Shown here piece after piece: positions 10,104-20,468 of a DNA stretch of 64,000 nt; positions within the stretch are counted from its first letter, which is position 1, and each line of letters opens with the position of its first letter. The stretch is from Prostheceraeus crozeri. Taxonomy: Eukaryota > Platyhelminthes > Polycladida > Euryleptidae. Location: the NCBI GenBank assembly GCA_907163375.1, contig CAJQUW010010485.1, positions 124,001 to 188,000 on the forward strand, given 5' to 3'. The position numbers and the translations under genes were made by a program. The notes beneath the pieces are model-generated. The model saw only the letters and a program-made list of their open reading frames with translations, had not been told where the DNA came from and did not search any database.

Positions 10104-11100
10104 CATGGACTCCTAGATATACAACACCTGGACTGAAAGCTGAAATTCATTTATGCGCAAGACGGCTGATTTGACTGAAAGTAGATGGAGAAAAATATTT
10201 GCTATCAAATGAAAGTGAGATGATTTGAGAAAGAGAAGTAGGAATTTCTGGAAATCAGACGATCTGATTGCGATCAACTGATCATCGTTTTACTCACTGA
10301 TGAAGGACATTGTTACCTGTTACCTTGAGCTATTTAATCTTTCAGATGCTCTACCGCTGTTATCACACCACCTTGTGTTGGTCAGGAAAATGTCGTTTTA
10401 TCTGTTCAATTGTATGCACAGTGAAAAACAGGAAAATGTCGTTTTATCTGTTCAATTGTATGCACAGTGAAAAACACATTTTTTGTATGCTTTATGATAA
10501 TCCCCTTCTTGAATTTGTATTGTGCTGTGTCGCAGTTTGGTACTGGAGAACAAATATTTAGTCTCATGGCTATTATTATGGACAACACAGTGACGAAGCA
10601 CTCGATGTGGTCTTTACACTGTGGACACCAATTCACAGAAGTTCTGAATGTGGCTCAAAAATATCTTTCCGATCGAAAGATCAACATCTCGTACAACAAC
10701 CAGGTTACTTAAAAATTCCTGCTAATTTTTTGCTCGTTACGACTAATATGTTCCAGGTATGACGGCATTAAGTTTTGCAGTCAATGTCTTTACGTTTATT
10801 CCACAATATGTCGGAGATTTTTATTTGATTAATGTAGTTTCATGCGATGCACATACTCGCAGACTGGAATAACAAGTTGTAGTTCCTAAAGAGAGTGATG
10901 TGATGGTGGCTAGATGCATGAATCTTATCAATAAAACCATCATCTCAGAAGAAAATAATCGTCACAGTTTACTTTTATATTAAGTTTATGCTGTTCGATG
11001 AAAAACGTTCAAGCGACACACACATCGGATTAAAACAAGATTCATTTCGCCATTATTCGAGCAGCTTTCAGTCCAGGTGTTATATATCTAGGAGTCCATG
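10104..11100. mobile_element. 1-kb non-autonomous element with 39-bp terminal repeats
   Basis: 10104-10142 and 11062-11100 are inverted copies differing at one position (tips CATGGACTCCTAGATATA). Flanks share ATTGAAC(C) at 10097-10104 and 11101-11108, a 7-8 bp target duplication that points to the hAT group. The interior has no recognisable transposase. A 46-bp tandem duplication lies inside at 10383-10474. Confidence 0.82.
10383..10474. repeat. Perfect 46-bp tandem duplication
   Basis: Two adjacent copies of a 46-bp unit starting CAGGAAAATGTCG. It is internal to the 1-kb element and looks like a recent replication slip. Confidence 0.95.
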
Positions 11101-11108
11101 ATTGAACC

Positions 11109-12777
11109 CGTTTATCCATTACATGCACGTATTTAACATTACTTTTTACCATCACTTTCAGCTAAATGTTACACTTCTATGCCAAAGATATTCATTTCAT
11201 GGATATATTTGGTGCATATCTCTGTAAATCTATGACCTGATTAATTGATATGATCTGTTTTGAATTAATTTGTATGGCTGATCGCGATGTCTATATTCAC
11301 CAATAGCAATGGTAATACTCGTCTCGCTTCGCTCGTTCTACAGTTTCAGTGTCTTATAGACATCGTATTAACATTGCTATACTGTCAGTTGATTTCCTGT
11401 TGATATCAGTTCCCATTCTGCAGACTATTCTACATGATGTTCTTCCATTTTACATGGTTTGACATATGTCCTTCTTAAATTTCCTAGTAAGTTATCGGTA
11501 AATCAACTGTTGAGTAAAAAAATTCAATTGGTATTTTGGTTGCATCACATAAATACATAGAAATCAAATTTGCACAGCTTGTTAATTCACATTCACTTTT
11601 ACATGAGTTTTCTTAGAATATTTTTATTAGTTTTTGTTCATAACAAGAAAAGTAATTGAAAACGTCGGAAGCAGATTTCAAAAACGCAAAAATTGTAAAT
11701 GAAAGATTTTGTCATCTTATATGGCTTTTGCTTTGTGATTAGTTTTATTATTTCGATGCTTTCAGATATAAAAATGAATTTCGACTTGAATGCATAAGAA
11801 ATGCACCACTACAGTAGTTATGCATGCTATGTCATATTTAGCGCAAATTCAATACTTGACATACTTGTAAAACTACAAAAACCTTCAAACTATCAGACAT
11901 GCCTGAAAACTGTACTAAGGTAAGTATGCCATGTGGTGTTGCTAGATAACCAACATTATGCACGTTTATCGACACATTAATTATCGGTCACAAAGTGCAC
12001 ACGATCACTTAGACCTGTGAATCAGTGTGCATATCATCATTAAACTTTGATTGTTTCGGGATGCTTTCGACTACATCTACGACATACACGTCACTATCAT
12101 TAAATGGTATTTATGGTACTTATCTCCTCCCCCACGCTTTCGAATTTCTCTAAATTTTGTAAAAATGAATCAATCGTCCCAAAACTCTAGGTACACGTAA
12201 GTGAAGACATTTTCTACCCACATGCCAAAATTTGTGCAATTTGGTCAAGTACTTTTTGAACTAGGGGCGCTAGCCTGAAGTGCATCGATGTCTGCAGCTT
12301 GTTCTGACTTCTTAATTCTGACCTCATCGTCTGCGCAGAAAGCACTTGAGGTCAACAAAGTCATTTCCCGACAACTCGTGAAGTGATAATGATTTAGCCA
12401 CATCCACACACTAACATGTTTAGCTTAAAAAAGGTGTGGCAAGGTAGTGGCCGTGGGAAGATTTCAAATAGCAGTGGATGAGACGAAGAGAGAGAGAGAA
12501 CAATGCACACACGAGCAGCAATAACGCGTCGAGTCGAACAGACAAAGTCAGATCACGCTTAACATCGCTACACTTCACGTAATCGTCTTTAATGCAAACT
12601 TGTTCGTTCTGCATAAACTTTTGTAAGTTGTTAGAAAATATGCTTAAGTACGTCTCCATGAAGTTTGGGGACAATTGATTCATTTTTGCAGAATTTAGAC
12701 AAATTTGAAAACCTGGGGGAGTTAACCCATAAGTATCAATTAAATAAGTGATGACAGCAAACGGGAGGATAATGATT
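11109..12777. other. Intergenic, one possible splice donor
   Basis: Mostly anonymous AT-rich DNA. 11320-11335 holds a TCTCGCTTCGCTCG word that recurs near 22434. At 11898-11920 a short open piece starting ATGCCTGAAAACTG is followed by a textbook donor (AAG then GTAAGTATG) and preceded by a CAG. It could be a tiny first exon, but nothing downstream confirms it. Confidence 0.35.
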
Positions 12778-12935
12778 ATGATTAGATGGTTGCACTCACT
12801 CTCTTGAATTATTTCCAATTCTTCGGCTAATTATCATTAAAAGAAAAAGTCACTTTTCTTTTTCTTCTGATAATGAGAAGGATTGGCAAAAATTCAAAGG
12901 AAAAACCCCTTAAGTGCAACCATTTAATCACAACA
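12778..12935. repeat. Long hairpin (about 75-bp arms)
   Basis: The left arm ATTAGATGGTTGCACT...AAAGAAAAAGTCAC and the right arm starting after 12853 are diverged reverse complements. The centre is a poly-purine/poly-pyrimidine stretch near 12840-12868. Probably a foldback MITE. Confidence 0.65.
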
Positions 12936-13313
12936 ATAAATAAAAATTACAAATTTTCCCTTTCAAGTTATGCCTATCAACACAATGATAAAGACTTTTT
13001 TAGATTCTCTGATATCATAAAAAATAAATACAAGACAGAATATGTATGTATATTGAAGCAAGTAGGAGATAAAAATAACAAGCAAAATGTCAAAATAGTG
13101 CAGTGTGCAGGAGACTGCATGGATACATGTACAGGAACAAATAATCGTCCGCAAACTTGCAGGTGCAGCTTCGTGTTGCACATCAATATTTTTCGGCACA
13201 GGCAAGTTCCTTTACACACACACACCGCAGAGTTTCCATTGGAGAACCACTTTATGGCTGGGAATGATGCGCTCACAGAATTAAGCAGTCAGCTCATCCT
13301 GTCTTCCATTTGA
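12873..13313 (+). CDS. Unassigned 146-codon open frame
   Basis: An open frame whose first residues overlap the right arm of the hairpin. It is Lys- and Asn-rich, with a Cys-containing middle (QCAGDCMDTCTG, TCRCSF). I do not recognise the family. A zinc-binding fragment of a transposon protein is possible, but so is chance in an AT-rich tract. No homologous second copy is visible in the window. Confidence 0.2.
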   Translation: MRRIGKNSKEKPLKCNHLITTINKNYKFSLSSYAYQHNDKDFFRFSDIIKNKYKTEYVCILKQVGDKNNKQNVKIVQCAGDCMDTCTGTNNRPQTCRCSFVLHINIFRHRQVPLHTHTAEFPLENHFMAGNDALTELSSQLILSSI

Positions 13314-14720
13314 CATTTTTTGCTATTCAGTTAGTGCATGATGCAGGAGGCACACAGCAAAAGCCAAAAGCCAGAAGTCATTTGAGATAAAATTGTACTG
13401 CAGATGGCTTATGGCTAATTTTCTCCTTGATAAATTCGTCTAACGGAAATATAATTCACACTGTTCGACTGTTCACAATCTAAAGCTTTTGACTGTGTAC
13501 GCTTAATGTGGTGCTAATCTTTTGGTTCGTCATAATTCAGGCCTAAATTTGCAGTACGTTCAATAGAAAATTGATCTTCTTGCCCCTCGAGACTAGTTCT
13601 GGACGTGACCGAAAGTATTGAGAAACCTAAACGCGCAGACAAGGCTATATCAAAGCTATTTTGCATTTATTAGTAATCCTCACAAAATATATAATTGCAT
13701 AGAATTTCACTTGGATGTGACTGCTCGATGCTATTTATGGGTTCACAACGATTACAACTAAAAGAGGTAGAGATTATGGGCAACAGAAATCATCAATTGC
13801 GAGCCGTATACAGTAAGAATTTGAATATCGAGTTTAATTAACTAAAAAAAGACCTCAGAGAGATGCAATCTTTTAATTGATGAAATGTCCCATTTTAAAG
13901 TCACATCTGAATTAGTCTTCATCTCGGCTGTATAAGATTATTGTTATATTTTCTTCAAGTTATTTGCACATCAGCGATTTGGAATTCTTGTTGCAAGGTG
14001 TCCAAAAAAAGTACTTTGATCGGCTAGCAATACATTTTGATCTTTTGTATTGGTCAGCTGATGAAGCAACTGGCCGCAGAAAGCATTGAGTAAATACATG
14101 AAATGAATTAGAAAATAGGGATCTAATGATGACCACTTCAGATGACCGAGGTATAAATACGATATCATTATTCCTGTCAAGAATGTAAGTAAGCAATCCT
14201 TCATTGCTCCACTACAACGATTCTGTGAACACGTACAATATATGAGTAGCAACGACGTCAATAGATGAGAAAGCGATGAGAAGGCAATGGTCAATGAGGT
14301 ACATAAAATGAAATACAATAAAATTATTTACAAAATTTGATAAAAGATCTGCTAAAGCGTGTAGTTTTCGCAAAATGCTTAGACAAATGCTTCTTGTCTT
14401 GAATAAAATAGCTATTGTATTATGACTTGCGATATTTCTAGCATTATGCATCCTACATATGTACGGGGTAGGCCACTCACGGGTCGGGTGCGTATGGGTA
14501 AGACACTCAAGGGTGTGTGGTGCGCCCACCGCTTTATATTTGAAAAACCTTTATTTAATAAGCAATCCAATTATTTGGCAGTAACAGTTGGTTGTTTTGA
14601 ACGAGTGCGTCTAACCGAAAAACGAATGGAAAATAGTCTGGCATTGTAACATAAAAAGCTTGTCTTCAAAGCAGGCGAACATTGGATGAGCTGACATTGC
14701 AATTCTCAGATGACGGCACA
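13314..14720. other. Intergenic, 3' flank of the GPCR
   Basis: No supported gene. A minus-strand AATAAA (TTTATT near 14550) lies about 170 nt after the GPCR stop codon and could be its polyadenylation signal. Confidence 0.4.
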
Positions 14721-14724
14721 TTTG

Positions 14725-15846
14725 TCATATTTTGGAAACTTTGCTTAACTCCATACCTTTATTCCCAGCTCCCGAGGTCGCTGATTCGGCTTGTGTTACA
14801 GCAGACATTCCAAAACAGCGGTTAAAATAGGTCCTGAAAAATTCGGCATCTTTTGCATAGAACAAAACATTGAAGGCTGATGGAATGAACGATATTATGT
14901 TGATGTATCCATAAAACGTTACAATATCCAGAAATATGATTTGACTGCGCGTTTCAGGATACGGGGATTTTTCGAAAACCATAACATAGAAGAATGCGAT
15001 TGCGTCGGGAAAGTAGAAAGTTATGTAAAATATGCTCATCCACAACAGATTCATAGTTGTACGCCTTTGTCGTCTTGAAACTTTGTTGTCAGTAGTTGAA
15101 GAATTGTTACTGTCTCCAACTTTTGATTGCAAAAGTGTCTGTAACTTGATGAAAAGAATAATATTCATTGCTGTAACTATTGCAGTAACCAGAAAAGCAT
15201 GTGATATTGCCGCTTGATATATCGCAAAGTACAAACGCATTGAGCTTTCCTTTGCTTCAACCCAACAGCTTGGTCCGGATATGGTTGCGTTTACAATGGG
15301 AGTGTACATTGTGCGAATGCGCACGTTCACAAGCAACATGAGCGTACAGGCTAAATGAATGACGTAGATTGCAGATACAATTATGATTGGCGACTTAAGA
15401 GTTCGTGTGCGATACGAAAGTGGTCGGAACACAGCCCATAAGCGATCATAGCTAATCAATACCAAACATATAAGAGATGGTGAGCGCGCAAAAAACTGGG
15501 CAACATAGAAAAACATGCAGACTGAATAATTTGCTGACCAACTGATTGCAAAAGGAACGCTTCCATACACGCCCAAATAAAGATATGTGAGTCTCGGGAA
15601 CATTCTTGCAACCGCGTCCACTGCATCAAACACAGACATAAGGAACATGTACACGTGATGCTTTGACCACTTCTTGTAATGTCGAACAAAAACAACAATT
15701 GTGATCAGGTTTGAGATGATCGTAATTGCCAGAAGAACAATTGGGATGATATTGCTCCATGAATAGGGAACAATTCGTTGAGAAATGAGGATCAGATTTT
15801 GTGTGTTGATGACTCTGGCTTCGAATGGAACCGCTGATTGAATCAT
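14725..15846 (-). CDS. Rhodopsin-type (class A) G-protein-coupled receptor, single exon
   Basis: A 373-codon frame, ATG 15846 to TGA 14725-14727, with no intron; it opens 7 codons further upstream but without ATG. Seven hydrophobic segments are seen at about 33-55, 64-86, 104-132, 152-174, 206-234, 264-290 and 303-330. Class A landmarks: N46 (TM1), D74 (TM2), C110 and C194 (extracellular disulfide), D134-R135-L136 for the DRY motif, P280 in TM6, and NVLFY at 326-330 in place of NPxxY. C344 could be palmitoylated after helix 8. TM4 lacks the usual Trp and TM5 its Pro. The third loop is Ser/Lys/Arg-rich (241-263). The ligand cannot be told; a lineage-specific peptide-type receptor is my guess. 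An AG splice acceptor-like site about 45 nt upstream suggests a 5' UTR intron. Confidence 0.92.
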   Translation of the reverse strand: MIQSAVPFEARVINTQNLILISQRIVPYSWSNIIPIVLLAITIISNLITIVVFVRHYKKWSKHHVYMFLMSVFDAVDAVARMFPRLTYLYLGVYGSVPFAISWSANYSVCMFFYVAQFFARSPSLICLVLISYDRLWAVFRPLSYRTRTLKSPIIIVSAIYVIHLACTLMLLVNVRIRTMYTPIVNATISGPSCWVEAKESSMRLYFAIYQAAISHAFLVTAIVTAMNIILFIKLQTLLQSKVGDSNNSSTTDNKVSRRQRRTTMNLLWMSIFYITFYFPDAIAFFYVMVFEKSPYPETRSQIIFLDIVTFYGYINIISFIPSAFNVLFYAKDAEFFRTYFNRCFGMSAVTQAESATSGAGNKGMELSKVSKI

Positions 15847-17904
15847 CGTTGTCTGCCTGTATCTCAATGCTTAACTATCGAAGACAAAAACTCTGCAAGA
15901 TATAAGTGATGTTTTTATATTTAGCTTTTGCTCTTATTTGTTCAATCATCTTTCCCAATCACAATGGTTTCAGATTTTCTCCTGCAGTTGTATATTAGGA
16001 ATGATTTAGTTAATGAATGTTGAAAATATTGCAAGCGCTAATCTATTAAGCATGTTGACTACAAGTATAACAAAGGTAAAATGTCATTTTGGATTCACGA
16101 ATTGTGCTGATTGCCTCACTGTTTTAAAGGGCGGATGTTCTACCAAACCCGACTCAGGTATAATTGAAAACAGACAGTCGTTGGTGGTGGAAGAGATCGA
16201 TGATTGCGGAAAGGCTTTTAAAATGAATTCACCAGGTGAGTCCATCGAAGCTTTCTTCAGGCATTGCATCAGAAACAGTGATACCTACCTTTTTCATCAC
16301 TAATGTCCCTGGTGCTGTGATTCATTCACGCTACATCTGACCAGCAAAGATTGCTCACAGATTACACTGACGCACTCATTCTTACAGCATATGTATAAAT
16401 CCAAACTGCAGGAAAATTTGTGTTAAAAGTAGATAAAAAAACACTGTTGCAATAGCATTTGAGGTTTCGTTGCATTGCTTTGTGGTGATCAAATTAGTGT
16501 TAAAGGCTATGATTGAGTCAGGACAAATTCCAAACTTTATGCACCAATGGTCACATGCCAAATTAGCAAATCCTTGCAAAACACATGTGGCTTAAGTAAG
16601 TCGTCAGTTTAACCATAGAAATGAGTTTTACCTTGGATCCCTTTGTATAGTCGTTGATCTCTTCTCACCCCTTTGGTATTGAAAAAATTTGCTATGAAAG
16701 AATGTTGTCTATTAACAACTTATCGTGCTTCCCTCTAGTAGATTCACGATATCATCAATCACTCATGTCCATGTGATTTTATTTCAGTTGACTTACAACG
16801 CAAATTCCATTACGTTTCAGCAGCAGATTTTGTGAGGGACAGTCAAGCATTTTGTTTTGTATACATTTTTGAAAAAGACACTTTTTCCAGCAGCCATTTC
16901 ACGAAAACATCAACGTCACTCTGAAAGCTATCAGCAAAAGACCTCTCATTATACATTTGATTCAAAGCTTTTGTTATCATCTGCAAAAAAAATTTTTTGG
17001 TTTTAAAGAATGAAGAAGATCGTCCACTGTGATACTTTTCCGAGCGCGCTCCCTGATGGGCATATTCGTCCCCTGCTGATCTCGCAAACTATTATGCCAA
17101 TTTTGCCAAACCACATGTCAATCAATCGAAAGGGCATTCAAACGGGATTCAGAAAAGCATACTTTTAGGTTATCTCTGGGTTGAGGTGAAGGTCAAACAT
17201 TTTTTGACAAATTTCCATTAGATCACTATTTGAAATGGAAAATGACAACAAAAGTTAATACAATAAGCCATACACTAATCGAAAGATCTGGTCAAAGTGG
17301 TTAATAAAATGGTGATTATTAATCGTCATGAGATTACATCATTATATTAAATGAGGTCAAAGGTCAATTAATAAATTTTGTTCAACTTAAATAGAACTGA
17401 AATCGTACATTTTAGTATTTAGTTTCCGCAGATGAAGAAACAACCCAATTCAGTGAACTTTTACCGAGACACTGAGACTAAAAGCAAAATCACTCATATA
17501 ATTTTAAATGATTGCTAATTTGATGCAGAACTAAAAAGTGCAAAAACAATAAAAATCATAAACATGCATGCATAATAGGCAGATAATTTCAAATTCAAAA
17601 TGTTTGCATTTGTGAATATCTTTATATTGATAGGAAGAATCCTTTATGTAATCGTAGCACACATAGGAACATCTCAAAGGCTGCATTCCCTTTCCCTTGG
17701 ACTTCTTTTCTGTTGAACTCTGATAACATAAAACTTTTAATGTGAAATCAGTTAAGCAAAGACAGGTGCGAACATGTTTTTAATTTTTTCAGAGGCATTG
17801 CCTAAGTTGATGTCCAGGTGATGTGTATTGCTTCATTTTTCTCCATCGATACTCAGTTCAAACACGCCTACACGGTACTTACTTACATACTCACTTATTT
17901 GCTT
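15847..17904. other. Intergenic, nothing supported
   Basis: AT-rich. A 96-codon open frame at 16013-16303 (CHFGFTNCADC...) is unrecognised and may be chance. No repeats of note. Confidence 0.4.
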
Positions 17905-18716
17905 GCATTCGGAAGTTCTCTTGCGAATATCTTTTTAAGTGAATGGGAAAAGAGGTTTTACAGCTGCCGAAAGCTCATTTGTTATGGATGAGGTACATAG
18001 ACGACATATTTGGTATATGGTGCCACGGAGAGGAATCTTGGCAAAGCTTTTTTGAGTTTGTCAATGACTCTCAACCTTCAATTTCCCTTTCCTGTGAATT
18101 TTCGACCACTAGCATCAGGTTTCTTGATCTGGAGATTTATATCTCCAAAAATCGAATTTATTTCGCCGAACTCCTACCATCCAAGCAATGTCTTAAAAAA
18201 CCGTATTTTTGGTGAAACTTGCAGGTGGTTTATTAGAAGTTCAACATACGAGGATTTCAAATCTATCCGTTCGGGAGGAGACAGGGATATACTCGAAGTC
18301 AGACACGGTGTGGGGATGGAAAAGTTTTTAAACTTACTAATTTTGCACCTTCTGATTGTAATGCTGTCTACCGTTCTTGTCTTACCTGTGAAATTTGCCC
18401 ATGTAGCTTTTCTACCAACTGTAAAGGAAAACAAAATGGATTATCCTATTCTTCATCGAGTGTCTTGTGATACGATTGGTGCAATTCATTTGATAGGATG
18501 CAGAAAGTGCCTTATCAGACATGCTGGACAGACTGCGCGATCAGTGTGTCTTCAAGGATTGGTGAACACAACAGTGACATTCGAGATTTCAACCTGACTT
18601 CATTCTCTTTGTATTTTATGAAATTTTGTGGACTTACTAACTTCTCGCTTACAGCAGTGGAGCATTGCAGTGATATAAGGAAAAGACAATCTAACGAAAT
18701 TCTATGGATGACATAG
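17905..18716 (+). pseudogene. Penelope-like element fragment (RT palm to GIY-YIG)
   Basis: Reads GSSLANIFLSEWE (about 17910-17950), then LLWMRYIDDIFGIW at 17985-18025, the YIDD catalytic box typical of Penelope reverse transcriptases, then SIRFLDLEIYI. Further on, GAIHLIGCRKC...HAGQTARSV (18480-18545) is the GIY-YIG endonuclease with its Cys pair, and the C-terminal part extends to about 18716. The fragment is 5'-truncated and broken. Family assignment rests on the combination of this RT motif and the nuclease. Confidence 0.88.
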
Positions 18717-18718
18717 GT

Positions 18719-20468
18719 CACGGTAAAGCTCGTTACAGTTAATGGTGCTTGATAACTTTTACATTCACAGTTATCGATGTTTTAAGTACTTTTGGAAAAA
18801 GATTTTTGGCTATTCAACTTTCATAGACACTAGTAATTCAACTACTGGTTTATAAACAAAAATATCAATTAGCACATGACAATTAATTTAATTTAGATTC
18901 CCGGTAACGCTCGTTACATTGATTTCCCACTTATTCAAATATCTGACAGGCATTTATCATTTTTATCTAAACTGCTCGCTTGAAAAAGCTAACTCCTTTC
19001 ATGTAAGTTTATTAAAGGCATGGTTGCAAACCTACGTTAAGAAAACAAAACATACCAAATTTGCCAAGTTTTTAATAGCAAAAATATACGGTAACGCTCG
19101 TTACAAGAAGTTGGTAACGCTCGTTTTTTATCTCATGTTAGGAACAGTTACTCAATGATGACACTTTTGATATATTGATTTTCGTCACTTGGGAATGCGG
19201 CTTGTGGATGATATTTCCATTACCGATTGATTTTACCCAATGGATCTTCAAACCAATAGGTTTGGCTGAAGTGAAATAGGATTCGACGTCCTTTTTACTG
19301 GCTAGCACCAAGTCGTGTGGCAAAAATTTGGTGCTAATTGATGTTTTGGCTGTAGAACATCACGGAATGTTGGTCCATCCTAAATCATGCCATTCTTTCT
19401 GTTTCCTATAGCGGCAAGTTTTTTGAGTGCACCTCCAACTCCATCCACCGTGCCTTTCCTGTGATAAGAGGCGAAGGAATTCCATGCAATGTTTGGCATG
19501 AGATTCTCTAAGGGTCATGTATAAATGACGAAGCTGAAGACGAACTTTTTTGCCGTTGATTGCAAACAGACGATTATCTCTCATACCAGGTGCTTGCCGA
19601 GAGATCCCATCAGATAAGAAAAGTTGATAAACTCTTTCTTTTGTCAAATTTGAAAGTCCGCTGCTTCGAAGACGTTTTTGTGTTGTGTTTTGTACATCAT
19701 GCATCTTCACGTACAGTCGATTGATAACTTTCTTCTTTTTACGAGGTGAAGCTGGTAGTGCTCTGGTCGTGCGCTTCATACTACGGTTGAGAATCGATTT
19801 CGAGGAAAAACTCGACATCAGAGAGTTATCACAATTGATTTCCGTCATTTTACTCTCACGAAATTTTCGAACTCTGTTACGCGTAAACATTCTTACATGA
19901 TTTGTTTGACCGGTCTTTGCTCTATACATACGATGACGACGTTATTCTTTCCCTCTGAATCCTTTGTAATTTCTTTATTTTTCATGTGTTCGTGGTAACG
20001 GTTTTGTTTCTCAGCAGCTGTCAATGGCATGTTTGACAAATATGGAATGAATGGACAGTATACACTTGACTCTTGATGAACGCAGCGTCGAAAAATACTA
20101 AGTCATCAACCTTTCATGCGCGTGAGAATGTATCCTTTGGTTAAATATTTATAATTTGAAAATAGTCAATGACATCCAAATTCTGTGTCGATGGCATCAG
20201 CATTTGCATAAAAATCAATTGTGCTTGCTGTCTGCGTGCTTCATGAATGACGTTTGTATCAAAGTTTCTTCGACTCATGGCATGGCAACGCTCGCTACAT
20301 CAATAAGTGTAGATTTTTTAGATATGATGAGTCCGACGTGAAATGAGCTTTTGGTATTAAGTGTAGGTTACTTCCTTCAATAGATGAACAGTAATATGAA
20401 ATAAGCGTATCATCGAATAACTTAGTGTCAGTATAGAGAAGTAGTATTTTCATGGCAACGCTCGTTAC
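18719..20468. repeat. Cluster of a near-palindromic 14-mer, GTAACGCTCGTTAC
   Basis: The word (G)GTAACGCTCGTTAC or a close variant occurs at 18719-18737, 18901-18916, 19089-19104, 19112-19125 (half), 20283-20298 and 20453-20468, often preceded by ATGG/ACGG and followed by ATCAA or ATTGA. Its halves GTAACG/CGTTAC are inverted copies around CT. Copies are irregularly spaced and the DNA between them is not repeated. Confidence 0.7.
19340..20030 (-). pseudogene. Transposon-type ORF (MPLTAAE... / SRQAPG family), broken
   Basis: ATG 20028-20030 starts MPLTAAEKQNRYHEHMKN, the basic N-terminus of a protein family widely dispersed in invertebrate and fish genomes. After a frameshift near 19930 a long frame continues with a Lys/Arg-rich stretch and then VYQLFLSDGISRQAPGMRDN...VRLQLRHLYMTLRESHA, the family's core motif. 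I recall this as a mobile-element-associated protein but cannot name the superfamily with certainty. The usual C-terminal half is missing or unreadable below 19360. Confidence 0.5.

Noticed and set aside
12420-12818. 132-codon minus-strand open frame rich in Ile and Leu
   Set aside because: Overlaps the left arm of the hairpin, has no recognisable motif or start context, and looks like chance in AT-rich DNA.
15847-15867. Seven-codon upstream extension of the GPCR
   Set aside because: It begins with TTG; the first ATG is at 15846.
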